From RQOF01 sp964461135 (lineage in GTDB: Bacteria > Calditrichota > Calditrichia > RBG-13-44-9), in NCBI GenBank assembly GCA_964461135.1, contig CAYWTB010000116.1, forward strand, positions 1 to 13,099: a stretch of 13,099 bases of DNA, read 5' to 3'. The notes under the pieces were generated by a model that saw only the letters and a list, made by a program, of their open reading frames with translations, was not told the DNA's origin and did no database searches. Positions 1 through 7,067 of this stretch are shown here, one piece after another; the stretch's first letter is position 1; every line of letters begins with the position of its first letter. Position numbers and translations under genes: made by a program.

Positions 1-65
1 AGACCGGGGATTAAAGAATCCAGTATATTTGGGCGTTAGCCCCTATTTGTGAATTGAGCAGGTTA
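1..65 (+). repeat. Right end of a small inverted-repeat (MITE-like) element, cut by window edge
   Basis: These 65 bases match 1969-2034 with few differences. They include the hairpin GGGC-GTTA-GCCC (31-42) and the terminal 20-mer at 46-65, which is the same terminal repeat that bounds the complete element at 1891-2034. The left half lies outside the window. No coding capacity is evident. It ends about 120 bp downstream of the leftward TPR gene's stop codon, so it sits in the 3' flank of that gene. Confidence 0.75.
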
Positions 66-183
66 AATTGTAAATTTAGAAGGAAAATATTCCCTTAAAA
101 GTGAATAATCCTGTAAACGTTCGGTCGCTCTAGATCGTGCAATTCAGCGGTAACTGCAAATACCACAAGCTTCCGGGCCTTTT

Positions 184-855
184 TCAGGGTTCATCCACAT
201 GAATAATCAGATCCAACATCTCCCGGCATCGCGAGTTGTCAGGATTGAGTTCCAATGCTTTCTTATAATTTTCTACGGCTTTTTCAAAAGCACCGATATT
301 ATGGTAACATAATCCCAGCCGGTAAAAAACTTCAGCATTTTCTGTGGAAACTTTGGAAAGATGACTTAAATATTTAATGGCTTCTCGAAAGTCCTTTTTA
401 AACATATAAACCCCGGCCAGATGATAATAAGCAATTTCTGAGTGTGGACTGAGTTCAATCAGCTTTTTGTATGACTCAATGGATTTTTCTTCTTCTCCCA
501 GATGCCTGTATGAAATCCCAAGCCAGTAAAAAGCCATGGCCAGTTGAGGACTAATATTGACAATTTTTTCAAATTGTTCGATAGCCTTTAATAATCTCCC
601 GGCCCGGTAATAGGCTATACCCAAACCATAGAGAGCCGAAGTAAAATCGGGATTTTTTTTAAGAATTTTTTCAAAGGTAATAATTGCTTCATTGACATTC
701 CCATGCAGGTACAGCAGATCTGCTAACATTTTTTGAAACATGCAGTTATCCGGATACATTTTTACCAGTTTTTCCAATTCCTCAATGGCAGAATTGATGG
801 AACCCTTACATAGGTTATTATTAAGCGCCTCCAGAAATTGTTCAGAAATTTTCAT
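184..855 (-). CDS. Tetratricopeptide repeat (TPR) protein, 223 aa
   Basis: The protein is almost entirely TPR: about six 34-residue units with boundaries near residues 4, 38, 72, 106, 140 and 174. Each ends in the usual NPD/SP-type turn and carries the Gly/Ala/Tyr pattern (for example YGLGIAYYRAG and YRLGLCYHNIG). TPR arrays form a superhelical scaffold for protein contacts; no catalytic domain is attached. There is no signal peptide or membrane segment, so a cytoplasmic location is likely. The start is supported by an AGGAG ribosome site about five bases upstream of the ATG on the minus strand. It diverges from the racemase gene. Partner and pathway cannot be told from sequence. Confidence 0.85.
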   Translation of the reverse strand: MKISEQFLEALNNNLCKGSINSAIEELEKLVKMYPDNCMFQKMLADLLYLHGNVNEAIITFEKILKKNPDFTSALYGLGIAYYRAGRLLKAIEQFEKIVNISPQLAMAFYWLGISYRHLGEEEKSIESYKKLIELSPHSEIAYYHLAGVYMFKKDFREAIKYLSHLSKVSTENAEVFYRLGLCYHNIGAFEKAVENYKKALELNPDNSRCREMLDLIIHVDEP

Positions 856-911
856 TTTTCTCCTCGATGATTTAGTAAATTAAACTACTACCGGGACGTT
901 TTGATATATGA

Positions 912-941
912 AAAATAAGATTTTTTTTTTCTCATTGTCAA
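912..941 (-). promoter_or_regulatory. Candidate sigma-70-type promoter of the TPR gene
   Basis: On the minus strand a perfect -35 box TTGACA (941-936) is followed, after 18 bases containing an A-run, by TATTTT (917-912), which matches four of six -10 positions. It would start transcription about 50 bases before the TPR start codon. The A-run in the spacer may add curvature. The call rests on sequence match alone. Confidence 0.45.
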
Positions 942-969
942 ATCAAATAGAAATAAGTTTACGGTGTGG

Positions 970-985
970 ATGTCAAAAATGACAT
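970..985. promoter_or_regulatory. Perfect palindrome, possible operator
   Basis: ATGTCA-AAAA-TGACAT is a perfect 6-bp inverted repeat with a 4-base centre in the spacer between the divergent TPR and racemase genes. It lies about 30 bp upstream of the TPR -35 candidate and about 90 bp before the racemase start. The spacing suits a dimeric regulator reaching both genes. No specific regulator family can be assigned. Confidence 0.35.
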
Positions 986-1073
986 TTTTGGGTTATTTAA
1001 ATTGAAAATAATGGCTCAATCCAGCATCAGTTTGTAAAAATTAAGATCTTTTGAATCAATAGTAGGGGAAAAA

Positions 1074-1772
1074 ATGTCTGCGATTGTTGGAATTATTGGC
1101 GGTATGGGTCCGCTCTCTACAGTAGAATTGATGAAAAAAATTGTTGAAAGCACACCGGTTAAAATTGAACAGGAACATATCCGGATGCTGGTAGATAATC
1201 GGCCGCAGATTCCGGACCGTACCGACTATATCCTGGGAAAGGGACCTTCACCCATTCCCATGCTACAAAATTCTGCTGTTCTTCTTCAGGATTGGGGAGC
1301 AGATCTGCTCGCTATTGCCTGTAATACCGCTCACGTTTTTGTAGAAAATATTAAAGCAGTGGTAAAAATCCCGGTATTAAATATGCTTGCAGTGCTGGCC
1401 CGTGACCTGGAGGAGAAATTACCGGTGGGAAATGAAGTTTTCCTTTTGACTACCAGTGGTGCTTTGAAAACCGGCATATTTCAGCAGTATCTCTGGAGAT
1501 TCAATCTGCGGGTACCGCCACAGGCTATCCAAGATAATATTATTATGGATATTATATATGGTAAGGAGGGAATAAAAACTGCCAAAAACCTGGATCATAA
1601 TCAAAAAAGGATTTCAGATTATATCGAAAGCCTTAGTCTGAGCCATGAAACGGTTATTCTGGCAGGTTGTACTGAAATTGGCCTGGTGCTGGATGAAGCT
1701 CAAATCGGGCGGACTGTGGTAAATCCGCTTGGATCCCTGGCGCTTGAAATTGTCAAACAGGCCCTGCTCTGA
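1074..1772 (+). CDS. Aspartate/glutamate racemase family protein, 232 aa
   Basis: A PLP-independent amino-acid racemase of the Asp/Glu racemase superfamily, which interconverts L and D forms by a two-cysteine mechanism. The N-terminal IGGMGPLST signature (residues 8-16) is typical of aspartate racemases. The two catalytic cysteines are visible: C83 in ACNTAH and C199 in GCTEIGL. GCTEI, not the GCTHY form of MurI, argues for aspartate or broad-specificity racemase (YgeA-like) over cell-wall glutamate racemase. Length is normal for the family. The start is preceded by AGGGG about six bases upstream. It stands alone, diverging from the TPR gene; D-aspartate for envelope or peptide use is a possible role, but substrate is not provable here. 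Confidence 0.9.
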   Translation: MSAIVGIIGGMGPLSTVELMKKIVESTPVKIEQEHIRMLVDNRPQIPDRTDYILGKGPSPIPMLQNSAVLLQDWGADLLAIACNTAHVFVENIKAVVKIPVLNMLAVLARDLEEKLPVGNEVFLLTTSGALKTGIFQQYLWRFNLRVPPQAIQDNIIMDIIYGKEGIKTAKNLDHNQKRISDYIESLSLSHETVILAGCTEIGLVLDEAQIGRTVVNPLGSLALEIVKQALL

Positions 1773-1890
1773 ATATCCTTCCCGAATGGATTTACATAAA
1801 TACAGAACGTTTAATTTGTATAATTATCGGATGGTATAAAACCACTCTTGGAAAAAAATCTTACTATAAACCAGGGTTTGATCTCTTATT

Positions 1891-2034
1891 TAACCTGTTT
1901 AATTCACAAAATACGATATAATGTATCAAAGTTGTTATATCCATAGGAATTAAATGATCCCGGTCTTCAGACCGGGGATTAAAGAATCCCAATATATTTG
2001 GGCGTTAGCCCCAATTTGTGAATTAAGCAAGTTA
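1891..2034. repeat. Complete MITE-like element with 20-bp terminal inverted repeats
   Basis: The ends 1891-1910 and 2015-2034 are inverted repeats matching at about 18 of 20 positions. Inside are two hairpins: CCCGGTCT-TC-AGACCGGG (1959-1976) and TTGGGC-GTTA-GCCCCAA (1998-2014, one bulged base). The right half recurs at 1-65. Small size, no protein-coding capacity, terminal inverted repeats and an extra copy nearby are the marks of a miniature transposable or REP-like element. No clear target-site duplication is seen. It lies between the racemase gene and the 3' end of the leftward lipoprotein gene, where its hairpins might also protect or end transcripts. The rest of the 435-bp spacer shows no gene. 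Confidence 0.75.
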
Positions 2035-2207
2035 GTGGATCAAAATATTTTAAAGGTTATGTGTTCTTTCCCATTTAGAATTTGTGGAAACTCTCCCCAT
2101 GGATCACAGCGGTTCTCTTACCGGTTATGGATCCTCTGATTATTCTCTTTCAAATATTTCGGGCTTCCACTCAGATTAATGAATTAATATTTCAAACCTC
2201 TATTCTC

Positions 2208-3644
2208 TTATTTGAAAAAATCAACCAGCTTTCCTGCAATCTTATTTGAAATACCCTGCATGGCATCATTAGTCAGCAGTTCGCCAGATTTGGGTTCCGC
2301 TTTTTGCATTACCAGGGCCTGTTTATCTTTGGGTAAATCATTGATATTACCCTTGTAGTGAATCCAGTTTGCCGCATCTGAGGCTTCCTCGGAGTAATTT
2401 TCTCCCATGAGATAACGTCCGGTTTCAACTTCCACCAGCTGGAAACTGGTAGTTATTTGGACCGTACGGGAAGCGGTGTATTCCAAATATTGATATGTTT
2501 CTGTTTTCTGCAGAGGATTACCGGCACTGTCTTTTACGGTGTACATTTTATCAAAAGATTGGGTTACATAAGACGTCGGAGAATTCTGCTGTGTAATTTG
2601 AGTGATAGACCCGGTAACGAAATAATGAATCCCTTCAAGTTTGCCAATTTCTGCTGCTTTTGATGCATCCAGTACACCAGCCATGGCTAGCTTGTGTTCT
2701 TCCAGAATCAGATCCAGGTTGGCACGATTAATGAAAATGGCATATTTCAAATTTGCATTTATACAGTCATTAAGGACTATGTCTGTCAGCAGGTTGCTGT
2801 ATTTATCACTCTTATTAGTGGAACTGTTCCGGAAAGGGAGAATTGCGACTCTTTTTACTGCCTTCTGGAATGCATCCTCCCGGCGGTTTTTGGCATCCCG
2901 GTAAGCAGGATCCACCTGCAGAACACTTTCGAACTTCTCTGTAGCCTCGCGGTAATTCTTTTCGAACATAAATTGTTCAGCCCATTGATAATAAGCATTG
3001 GCAATCAATTGATTACTTACATCCTTATTATCGGTATAATTTAGAGAGGTCTGGTAAAATTGAATTGAAGAGGCAAAGTCTTTCATCCTGAGTTTTTGAT
3101 CCCCCAATTTGACCAGAGATTCCCAGAGCTTGTTTCTGGTATCAAGATAATTGCCGGAAATTTTCATAACCTTACTGAAATTGGTCGCGGCTTCTTCATA
3201 TTGCCGGGCTGAAAAATATTGCTGGCCCTGCTTATAATAGTAGGAAGATCCGGTTTGTTCGGCTCTGGCCAAACGGCCGCGTACATCGGTAGCGGCTACA
3301 TGAATATTGTGCCGTTGGAAACGGGTTAACAGAACCTCAAGATGCTTCCAGGATTCGATTGCTTCCAGCCACTGGGAATTCCGCTCAAAATTTTCAGATT
3401 TTGACAGAAGTTCCTGATAAGCCTTTGGAGCAATAATTGCCAGATGGTCTCTGGCATCGGTGAAATTCGATTTTTTATCCAGTGCCTCCAGGTCTTTCTC
3501 TGCCGCTGCCAGGTACTGTCCCGCCTTTTCAAGCTCAAGGGCTTTTTTGTATGCCTTCTTGTGAGCACATTGGGTGAAAAGACTGATCATCAGAAAAATG
3601 CTGAGAAGACTAACAACTCTTTCTAATTTTTTCCGTTCCATCAT
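2208..3644 (-). CDS. TPR-containing lipoprotein with CsgG-like domain, 478 aa
   Basis: The N-terminus has a basic start (MMERKKLER), a hydrophobic stretch at about residues 10-24 and a cysteine at 26, so it is probably a lipoprotein. The residues before Cys (F-T-Q) are not a textbook lipobox. Residues 28-260 are helical repeats of TPR type (for example 130-165 and 215-250). From about 264 (RVAILPFRNSS) to 350 (GSITQI), resuming near 395, it resembles the CsgG/LpoB-like periplasmic fold, including the TGSI segment and the paired VQITTSFQLVEVETG strand. CsgG proteins form outer-membrane secretion pores; TPR-fused relatives are common but mostly uncharacterised. An AAAGGA site overlaps the first ATG, so the second Met (3641) may be the true start. 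No curli genes are adjacent. Confidence 0.75.
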   Translation of the reverse strand: MMERKKLERVVSLLSIFLMISLFTQCAHKKAYKKALELEKAGQYLAAAEKDLEALDKKSNFTDARDHLAIIAPKAYQELLSKSENFERNSQWLEAIESWKHLEVLLTRFQRHNIHVAATDVRGRLARAEQTGSSYYYKQGQQYFSARQYEEAATNFSKVMKISGNYLDTRNKLWESLVKLGDQKLRMKDFASSIQFYQTSLNYTDNKDVSNQLIANAYYQWAEQFMFEKNYREATEKFESVLQVDPAYRDAKNRREDAFQKAVKRVAILPFRNSSTNKSDKYSNLLTDIVLNDCINANLKYAIFINRANLDLILEEHKLAMAGVLDASKAAEIGKLEGIHYFVTGSITQITQQNSPTSYVTQSFDKMYTVKDSAGNPLQKTETYQYLEYTASRTVQITTSFQLVEVETGRYLMGENYSEEASDAANWIHYKGNINDLPKDKQALVMQKAEPKSGELLTNDAMQGISNKIAGKLVDFFK

Positions 3645-3693
3645 TCCTTTCTTTCTGATTTCCTCTTATTTAATAACTTTTAAATATTGCTTA

Positions 3694-3722
3694 TAAATAT
3701 TTGTTTCCAATATCTTTTTCAA
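3694..3722 (-). promoter_or_regulatory. Weak promoter candidate for the CsgG-like lipoprotein gene
   Basis: On the minus strand TTGAAA (3722-3717), 17 bases, then TATTTA (3699-3694). The -35 is good, the -10 matches only three of six. It would give a leader of about 45 bases. The surrounding ~150 bp between the lipoprotein gene and the insertion sequence is very AT-rich and has no other evident content. Confidence 0.3.
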
Positions 3723-3897
3723 TTATCGGCACAAGAGTGAAAAATTTATAAATTTTCTTCATTTATATTTCTGCTTTAACGGTATTTGCAGATTACGTCC
3801 CTAATTTTGTGTAAAAAGGAATCATGATATAAAAAGTGAGTCATATCCATCCTAAATTTTATTGAAGCAAACCAATAAAACACAGAAAGGAGTGGAT

Positions 3898-4443
3898 ATG
3901 ACTCGTAGAGAAGATAATTCTTTATCCAAGGAAATACAAAAAGTTCTTTTGGATGATCAGGATTTTTTAAAACGTCTACTGAGCGAGAACTTACAGAGCA
4001 TTTTGCACGCTGAGTTTGATCGGTTTATTGGTGCTGGTCCCTATGAGCGGACTAAAGAGAGGCGTGGCTATCGGAATGGCAGCTATACTCGTTCTTTAAT
4101 CACGCGTGTGGGTCGCATCGATTTACAGGTGTGCCGTGACCGGGACGGGATATTTCAGAGCGAGTTATTTCATCGTTACCAGCGAAGCGAGCAGGCGTTT
4201 ATGTTATCGATGATCGAGATGTATATCCAGGGTGTTTCAACCCGTAAAGTGACCCGTATTGTTCACGAGTTATGTGGTGTTGGGATATCCAAGAGTCAGG
4301 TAAGTAGCCTGGCCGGGGATCTGGATAAGAATCTAAGCCTATGGCGCCAGCGTCGGTTGGACAAAGCATATCCCTATTTAGTCGTTGATGCTCGATATGA
4401 AAAGATCAGGACCGCAGCTGGGGGGGGTCCAAGGTGGTCATGA
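3898..4443 (+). CDS. IS256-family transposase, N-terminal part (frameshifted)
   Basis: N-terminal portion of a Mutator/IS256-type DDE transposase. The family-typical stretch RRGYRNGSYTR is at about residues 56-66 and the DNA-binding helical region follows. The first catalytic aspartate is D164 in the VVDARYEKIR motif (codon at 4387). The ATG at 3898 is chosen over an upstream TTG at 3862 because AAAGGAG lies five bases before it. After eight G (4420-4427) the frame runs into TGA at 4441-4443, while the homologous protein continues in the -1 frame. Joining the frames gives ~411 aa, so this piece alone lacks two of three catalytic acids and cannot be an active transposase. Confidence 0.85.
   Translation: MTRREDNSLSKEIQKVLLDDQDFLKRLLSENLQSILHAEFDRFIGAGPYERTKERRGYRNGSYTRSLITRVGRIDLQVCRDRDGIFQSELFHRYQRSEQAFMLSMIEMYIQGVSTRKVTRIVHELCGVGISKSQVSSLAGDLDKNLSLWRQRRLDKAYPYLVVDARYEKIRTAAGGGPRWS
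4420..4428 (+). other. G8 tract at the transposase frameshift
   Basis: Eight consecutive G followed by T, read in the zero frame as GGG-GGG-GGT. A -1 slip (or one additional G) restores the full transposase frame. The heptamer G-GGG-GGT fits the X-XXY-YYZ pattern of -1 ribosomal slippery sites, and long G-runs also allow polymerase slippage. Equally, a homopolymer length error in the assembly would produce the same picture. Confidence 0.6.
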
Positions 4444-5132
4444 TCGGGGTTGGCGTAGCGGAATGTGGTCATTGGGAGATAGTTTCAATTCAGATTGGAG
4501 ATAGTGAGAAAGAAGTGGATTGGGGCCTCATATTCCAGGATCTCAAAGAAAGAGGTCTCTGGGGTGTCCGACATGTAGTGTCTGATGAACATAAAGGCTT
4601 GGTTAACGCCTCGCAGTGCCATTTTCAGGGAATTTTGTGGCAACGATGCCAGGTTCATTTTATGCGTAATTTTATCAGCAAACTGGGAGGAAAAGACTCA
4701 CCATACTATTTGTATAAACTGCAGGACGTTTTTGTTGCGTCTGATGTAGAGGAAGCCCGTTCTCGTAAAGATCGTCTGGTAGAAGAACTCGAAGGGATTA
4801 AACCTCAGATAGCGAATTGGATTGATGAAGAGATAGAATCATGTTTTTCGGTATACTCTTTACCGGATAGTCATCAAAGACGAATGAGATCGACCAATAT
4901 GTTAGAGAGATTTAATCAGGAGTTAAGACGTCGTAGTCGAGTAATCCGCATATTTCCGAATGAAAAATCCTGTTTGCGGGTATTAGGCGCCCTTTGTATG
5001 GAACAGTCAGAAGAATGGGAAACCGGAAGAGCTTATTTAAATATAAAAAAGAATCAAATCAAAGATTTAAATCAAGAATGGATATGGCAAAGAGGGCTCA
5101 ACTTGGCTTCCGCTACGCTTCAGCCAAGTTGA
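4434..5132 (+). CDS. IS256-family transposase, C-terminal part (frameshifted)
   Basis: Continuation of the transposase in the -1 frame. It carries the second catalytic aspartate in VVSDEHKG (codon at 4584), the conserved C-x2-H motif in WQRCQVHF, and the catalytic glutamate in NMLERFNQELRRR (codon at 4905), so all downstream active-site parts are intact. The nominal start is a GTG overlapping the end of the first frame by ten bases, without a convincing ribosome site, so independent translation is doubtful. It is either made as a fusion by slippage on the G-run or is the silent remainder of a gene that lost one G. No other disabling change is visible in it. Confidence 0.85.
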   Translation: MVMIGVGVAECGHWEIVSIQIGDSEKEVDWGLIFQDLKERGLWGVRHVVSDEHKGLVNASQCHFQGILWQRCQVHFMRNFISKLGGKDSPYYLYKLQDVFVASDVEEARSRKDRLVEELEGIKPQIANWIDEEIESCFSVYSLPDSHQRRMRSTNMLERFNQELRRRSRVIRIFPNEKSCLRVLGALCMEQSEEWETGRAYLNIKKNQIKDLNQEWIWQRGLNLASATLQPS

Positions 5133-5133
5133 G
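5097..5133 (+). terminator. Strong stem-loop over the transposase stop codon
   Basis: CTCAACTTGGCT (5097-5108) and AGCCAAGTTGAG (5122-5133) form a perfect 12-bp stem with a 13-base loop; the transposase stop TGA at 5130-5132 is inside the right arm. There is no U-run after it, so it is not a classical intrinsic terminator. It could end or stabilise the IS transcript, or block translation of readthrough RNA entering the element from outside. Confidence 0.45.
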
Positions 5134-5292
5134 CATTAATCATGAATTTACACAAAATTCTGGACTTGACTTATTTGGCATTTCTGCGGAGTTAGCAACA
5201 GGAATGAAAACCGGTGGTTTTTTACAAGCGGAATTCTCGCGGGAGGGAAACATAAGCTGATATCAAAAACATGAAAGGTACACCAATCCCAA

Positions 5293-5325
5293 TAAAAAAA
5301 ACCGACTCTGGAGGAAGAGTCGGTT
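5293..5325 (-). terminator. Intrinsic terminator of the small membrane-protein gene
   Basis: On the minus strand a 10-bp perfect stem (5325-5316 with 5309-5300, six-base loop) is followed directly by a run of about eight T (5301-5294). This is a textbook rho-independent terminator for leftward transcription. It sits about 40 bases after the stop of the 67-aa gene and also insulates the insertion sequence from it. On the plus strand no T-run follows the stem, so rightward termination is not expected. Confidence 0.85.
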
Positions 5326-5364
5326 CCGTACTGCGTCATCTATGGGAGGTGATTGTGGAAGGGA

Positions 5365-5568
5365 TTAATGCCTCATTAAAAATGTAAGTGTAAAGACAAC
5401 AACTGGTTTAATCTGCACCGAATACCACCGATGGGCATTCTTTGCTGAAAAATGAAACACGTCAAAAATCATATAAATGAACGGTATTCCAATGGCCAGA
5501 TAAAAAAGTACTTTGAAAATTTCAATCATTTTTCTTTTCCAATTTTGATTAGTTTTTACGGAAGACAT
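5365..5568 (-). CDS. Small membrane protein, 67 aa, unknown function
   Basis: The frame encodes a basic N-terminus (residues 1-15, several Lys/Arg) followed by one hydrophobic segment at about 17-38 (VLFYLAIGIPFIYMIF) and a second weaker hydrophobic stretch near the C-terminus (VVVFTLTFL, about 56-64). It resembles a one- or two-pass inner-membrane protein; no family is recognised. Support for it being real is the strong terminator just after its stop on the same strand and the lack of any competing gene. Against it, the ATG has no good ribosome site: an AAGGA lies about 20 bases upstream, next to another ATG that opens only five codons. Confidence 0.55.
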   Translation of the reverse strand: MSSVKTNQNWKRKMIEIFKVLFYLAIGIPFIYMIFDVFHFSAKNAHRWYSVQIKPVVVFTLTFLMRH

Positions 5569-5684
5569 TTTTAAAAGTTACAACGCATTTCCTTTTTTTA
5601 ACTGATCGTGACTAATTTAATTTTTGAACGTTTCCCCTGTATATGTGTACTGTTATATATAAAGATTTAGTCTGATAAATTCAT

Positions 5685-5814
5685 CACACCAAGTCTCATA
5701 GAACACAAAGTGGTGTAAAAATGGGATTAAATACTTTCTTTATTTACTGATCGCTCTAAAATATGAAGAGTTAATCTAACTTAAATAATCTCCGTGCCTT
5801 TGTGGCTTTGAGTG
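5685..5814. repeat. Degenerate dispersed repeat with inverted ends
   Basis: The left part (5685-5710, CACACCAAG…ACACAAAG) and the right part (5790-5814, CTCCGTGCC…TTTGAGTG) are imperfect inverted repeats of each other. The right end reads like the 'ctctgtgcctttgtggcttt' repeats that occur in many copies in a range of environmental bacterial genomes. About 80 bp of AT-rich sequence with no gene lies between. It occupies most of the 308-bp spacer before the 5877 gene, so it may shape that gene's promoter region. Confidence 0.5.
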
Positions 5815-5876
5815 ACAGTTTATAAATTAAATAGGTTAGTAAACAGAGAACTATTTTCTTAAAGAGGAGAGTAATT

Positions 5877-7067
5877 ATGCGAACCCTCAGTATTTCAGTT
5901 TTTTTGACCGGCATCATGGTTTTCTATATTGCACCACTCACACTTTTATGTGCCTCAGATCCTGAAAAACCCCAAAAGGTGTACAGTATTGTCTATATTC
6001 AAAAACCCGATCAGTGGTACCGGCAACAGGAAAAACTGTGGAAACAGGAAATTGAAAAGAATCCCCAAAATGAGGAAGCCTGGCGAAACTATTATAATGC
6101 AGTTCGTTATAACAGTTATTCTGATTCAATTGCGACAAAGGAACGCAAAAGTAAATTGGCCCGGATCGTTGAAGAAATGGGCAAGGTTATACCCAATAGC
6201 TATGAATATTATTATCTGAAAAATAAAAATGAAGGAAATATCCACAATATTGAGTATCTGCAGAAAGCATATGAGATAAATCCGGACCATCCGGAACTGT
6301 ATAGTGATTTTGTGGGGCATTATGAGTTCACGGGTAATGCAGAGAAGATGAAGATATTTCTGCAGAAATGGTATGACAGTAAAGACATAGCCCCCGGTTT
6401 ACTTAATTATAATTACAATGTTCTTATGTCTGCACAGGAAAATGCAATTCTGTTCACCAATGGAGACAATGATACTTATCCGGTCTGGATGTTACAGTTC
6501 ATTAAGGGAATAAGAAAAGATATTACCATTCTCAACGCATCTCTGATAATGGCAGACCAGGAATACCTTAACATGAAATTGAAAGCCAAGGGCATTAAGC
6601 TGGATTATTCCAGGCTGCCTGAATACCGCACTCCGGAATTTGTTTCGGCCCTCGGCGTTTACATCAGTGAAAATTATCCTCAGATACCTATCTATTTTGC
6701 CGTAACTATGTGGAATTATTATACAAAACCGGTTCAGGATAAATTATACATAATTGGGCTGGCGTATCAGTATAGTGAAGAACGTATTGACAATATTGCG
6801 CTGGTGAGAAAAAACCTGGAAAATTATTTCCGCCTGGATTATCTGAATTATAACTGGTACGGGGAAGATTATCTGGCCAGTGGAATTGTCGATCGTTTGA
6901 ATCTTAATTATCTGGCCCCCATGGTTATTCTGGCAGAGCACTATTACATGAGTGAACAGCAGGAGAAGTCGCGTCACTGGACAAAAATAGCCCTGATGTT
7001 GGCAGAAAAAGGGGGAGTAAAGGAACGTTTACTAAAAGATTTGGAAAATAAAGGCATAAAAATGTAA
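5877..7067 (+). CDS. Secreted protein with DUF2723-type C-terminal motif, 396 aa
   Basis: A signal peptide is clear (hydrophobic 4-25, likely cleavage near LLCASD at 24-28; C25 could alternatively be a lipidation site). Residues 45-165 are helical with TPR-like spacing (EKNPQNEEAW; AYEINPDHPELY). Residues 188-230 hold the key motif ENAILFTNGDNDTYPVW followed by GIRKDITILNASL, which I recognise from the soluble C-terminal part of DUF2723 membrane proteins (TMEM260-like, proposed O-mannosyltransferases). The multi-pass membrane domain is absent here, so this is a stand-alone exported relative. AGAGGAG lies five bases before ATG. It is first in a three-gene unit with an ECF sigma and its anti-sigma factor, the sigma frame opening directly after its stop. 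Function is unknown. Confidence 0.75.
   Translation: MRTLSISVFLTGIMVFYIAPLTLLCASDPEKPQKVYSIVYIQKPDQWYRQQEKLWKQEIEKNPQNEEAWRNYYNAVRYNSYSDSIATKERKSKLARIVEEMGKVIPNSYEYYYLKNKNEGNIHNIEYLQKAYEINPDHPELYSDFVGHYEFTGNAEKMKIFLQKWYDSKDIAPGLLNYNYNVLMSAQENAILFTNGDNDTYPVWMLQFIKGIRKDITILNASLIMADQEYLNMKLKAKGIKLDYSRLPEYRTPEFVSALGVYISENYPQIPIYFAVTMWNYYTKPVQDKLYIIGLAYQYSEERIDNIALVRKNLENYFRLDYLNYNWYGEDYLASGIVDRLNLNYLAPMVILAEHYYMSEQQEKSRHWTKIALMLAEKGGVKERLLKDLENKGIKM

Larger units (their letters stand above)
3797..5165 (+). mobile_element. IS256-family insertion sequence, ~1.37 kb
   Basis: Bounded by imperfect terminal inverted repeats, left 3797-3815 and right 5147-5165, matching at 17 of 19 positions; both contain AATTTTGTGTAAA in the element's outward-in reading, a form seen at IS256-family ends. 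It encloses one transposase reading frame, now in two pieces, of the size usual for the family (about 411 aa when joined). No convincing 8-9 bp target duplication flanks it (…GATTAC on the left, TTGACTTA… on the right), so the insertion may be old or the true outer ends may differ by a few bases. It does not visibly break a gene; it sits between the lipoprotein promoter region and the small membrane-protein gene. Confidence 0.85.

Noticed and set aside
154..164. 11-mer CTGCAAATACC shared in inverted form with 3781-3791
   Set aside because: The match does not extend beyond 11 bases and is compatible with chance.
1954..2139. 61-codon rightward open frame
   Set aside because: It runs through the hairpins of the small inverted-repeat element, has no good ribosome site, and its product resembles no protein family.
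2457..3044. Several open frames on the plus strand across the lipoprotein gene
   Set aside because: They lie wholly inside a gene with clear domain content on the other strand and show no protein-like features of their own.
3788..5174. Target-site duplication around the IS256 element
   Set aside because: The flanking 8-9 bases (…GATTAC and TTGACTTA…) share only a loose resemblance, not a duplication.
5166..5260. Open stretch after the IS right end ending in a stop at 5258-5260, considered as the tail of a gene broken by the IS
   Set aside because: No matching gene front exists on the left side of the IS, and the ~30 residues resemble no family I recognise.
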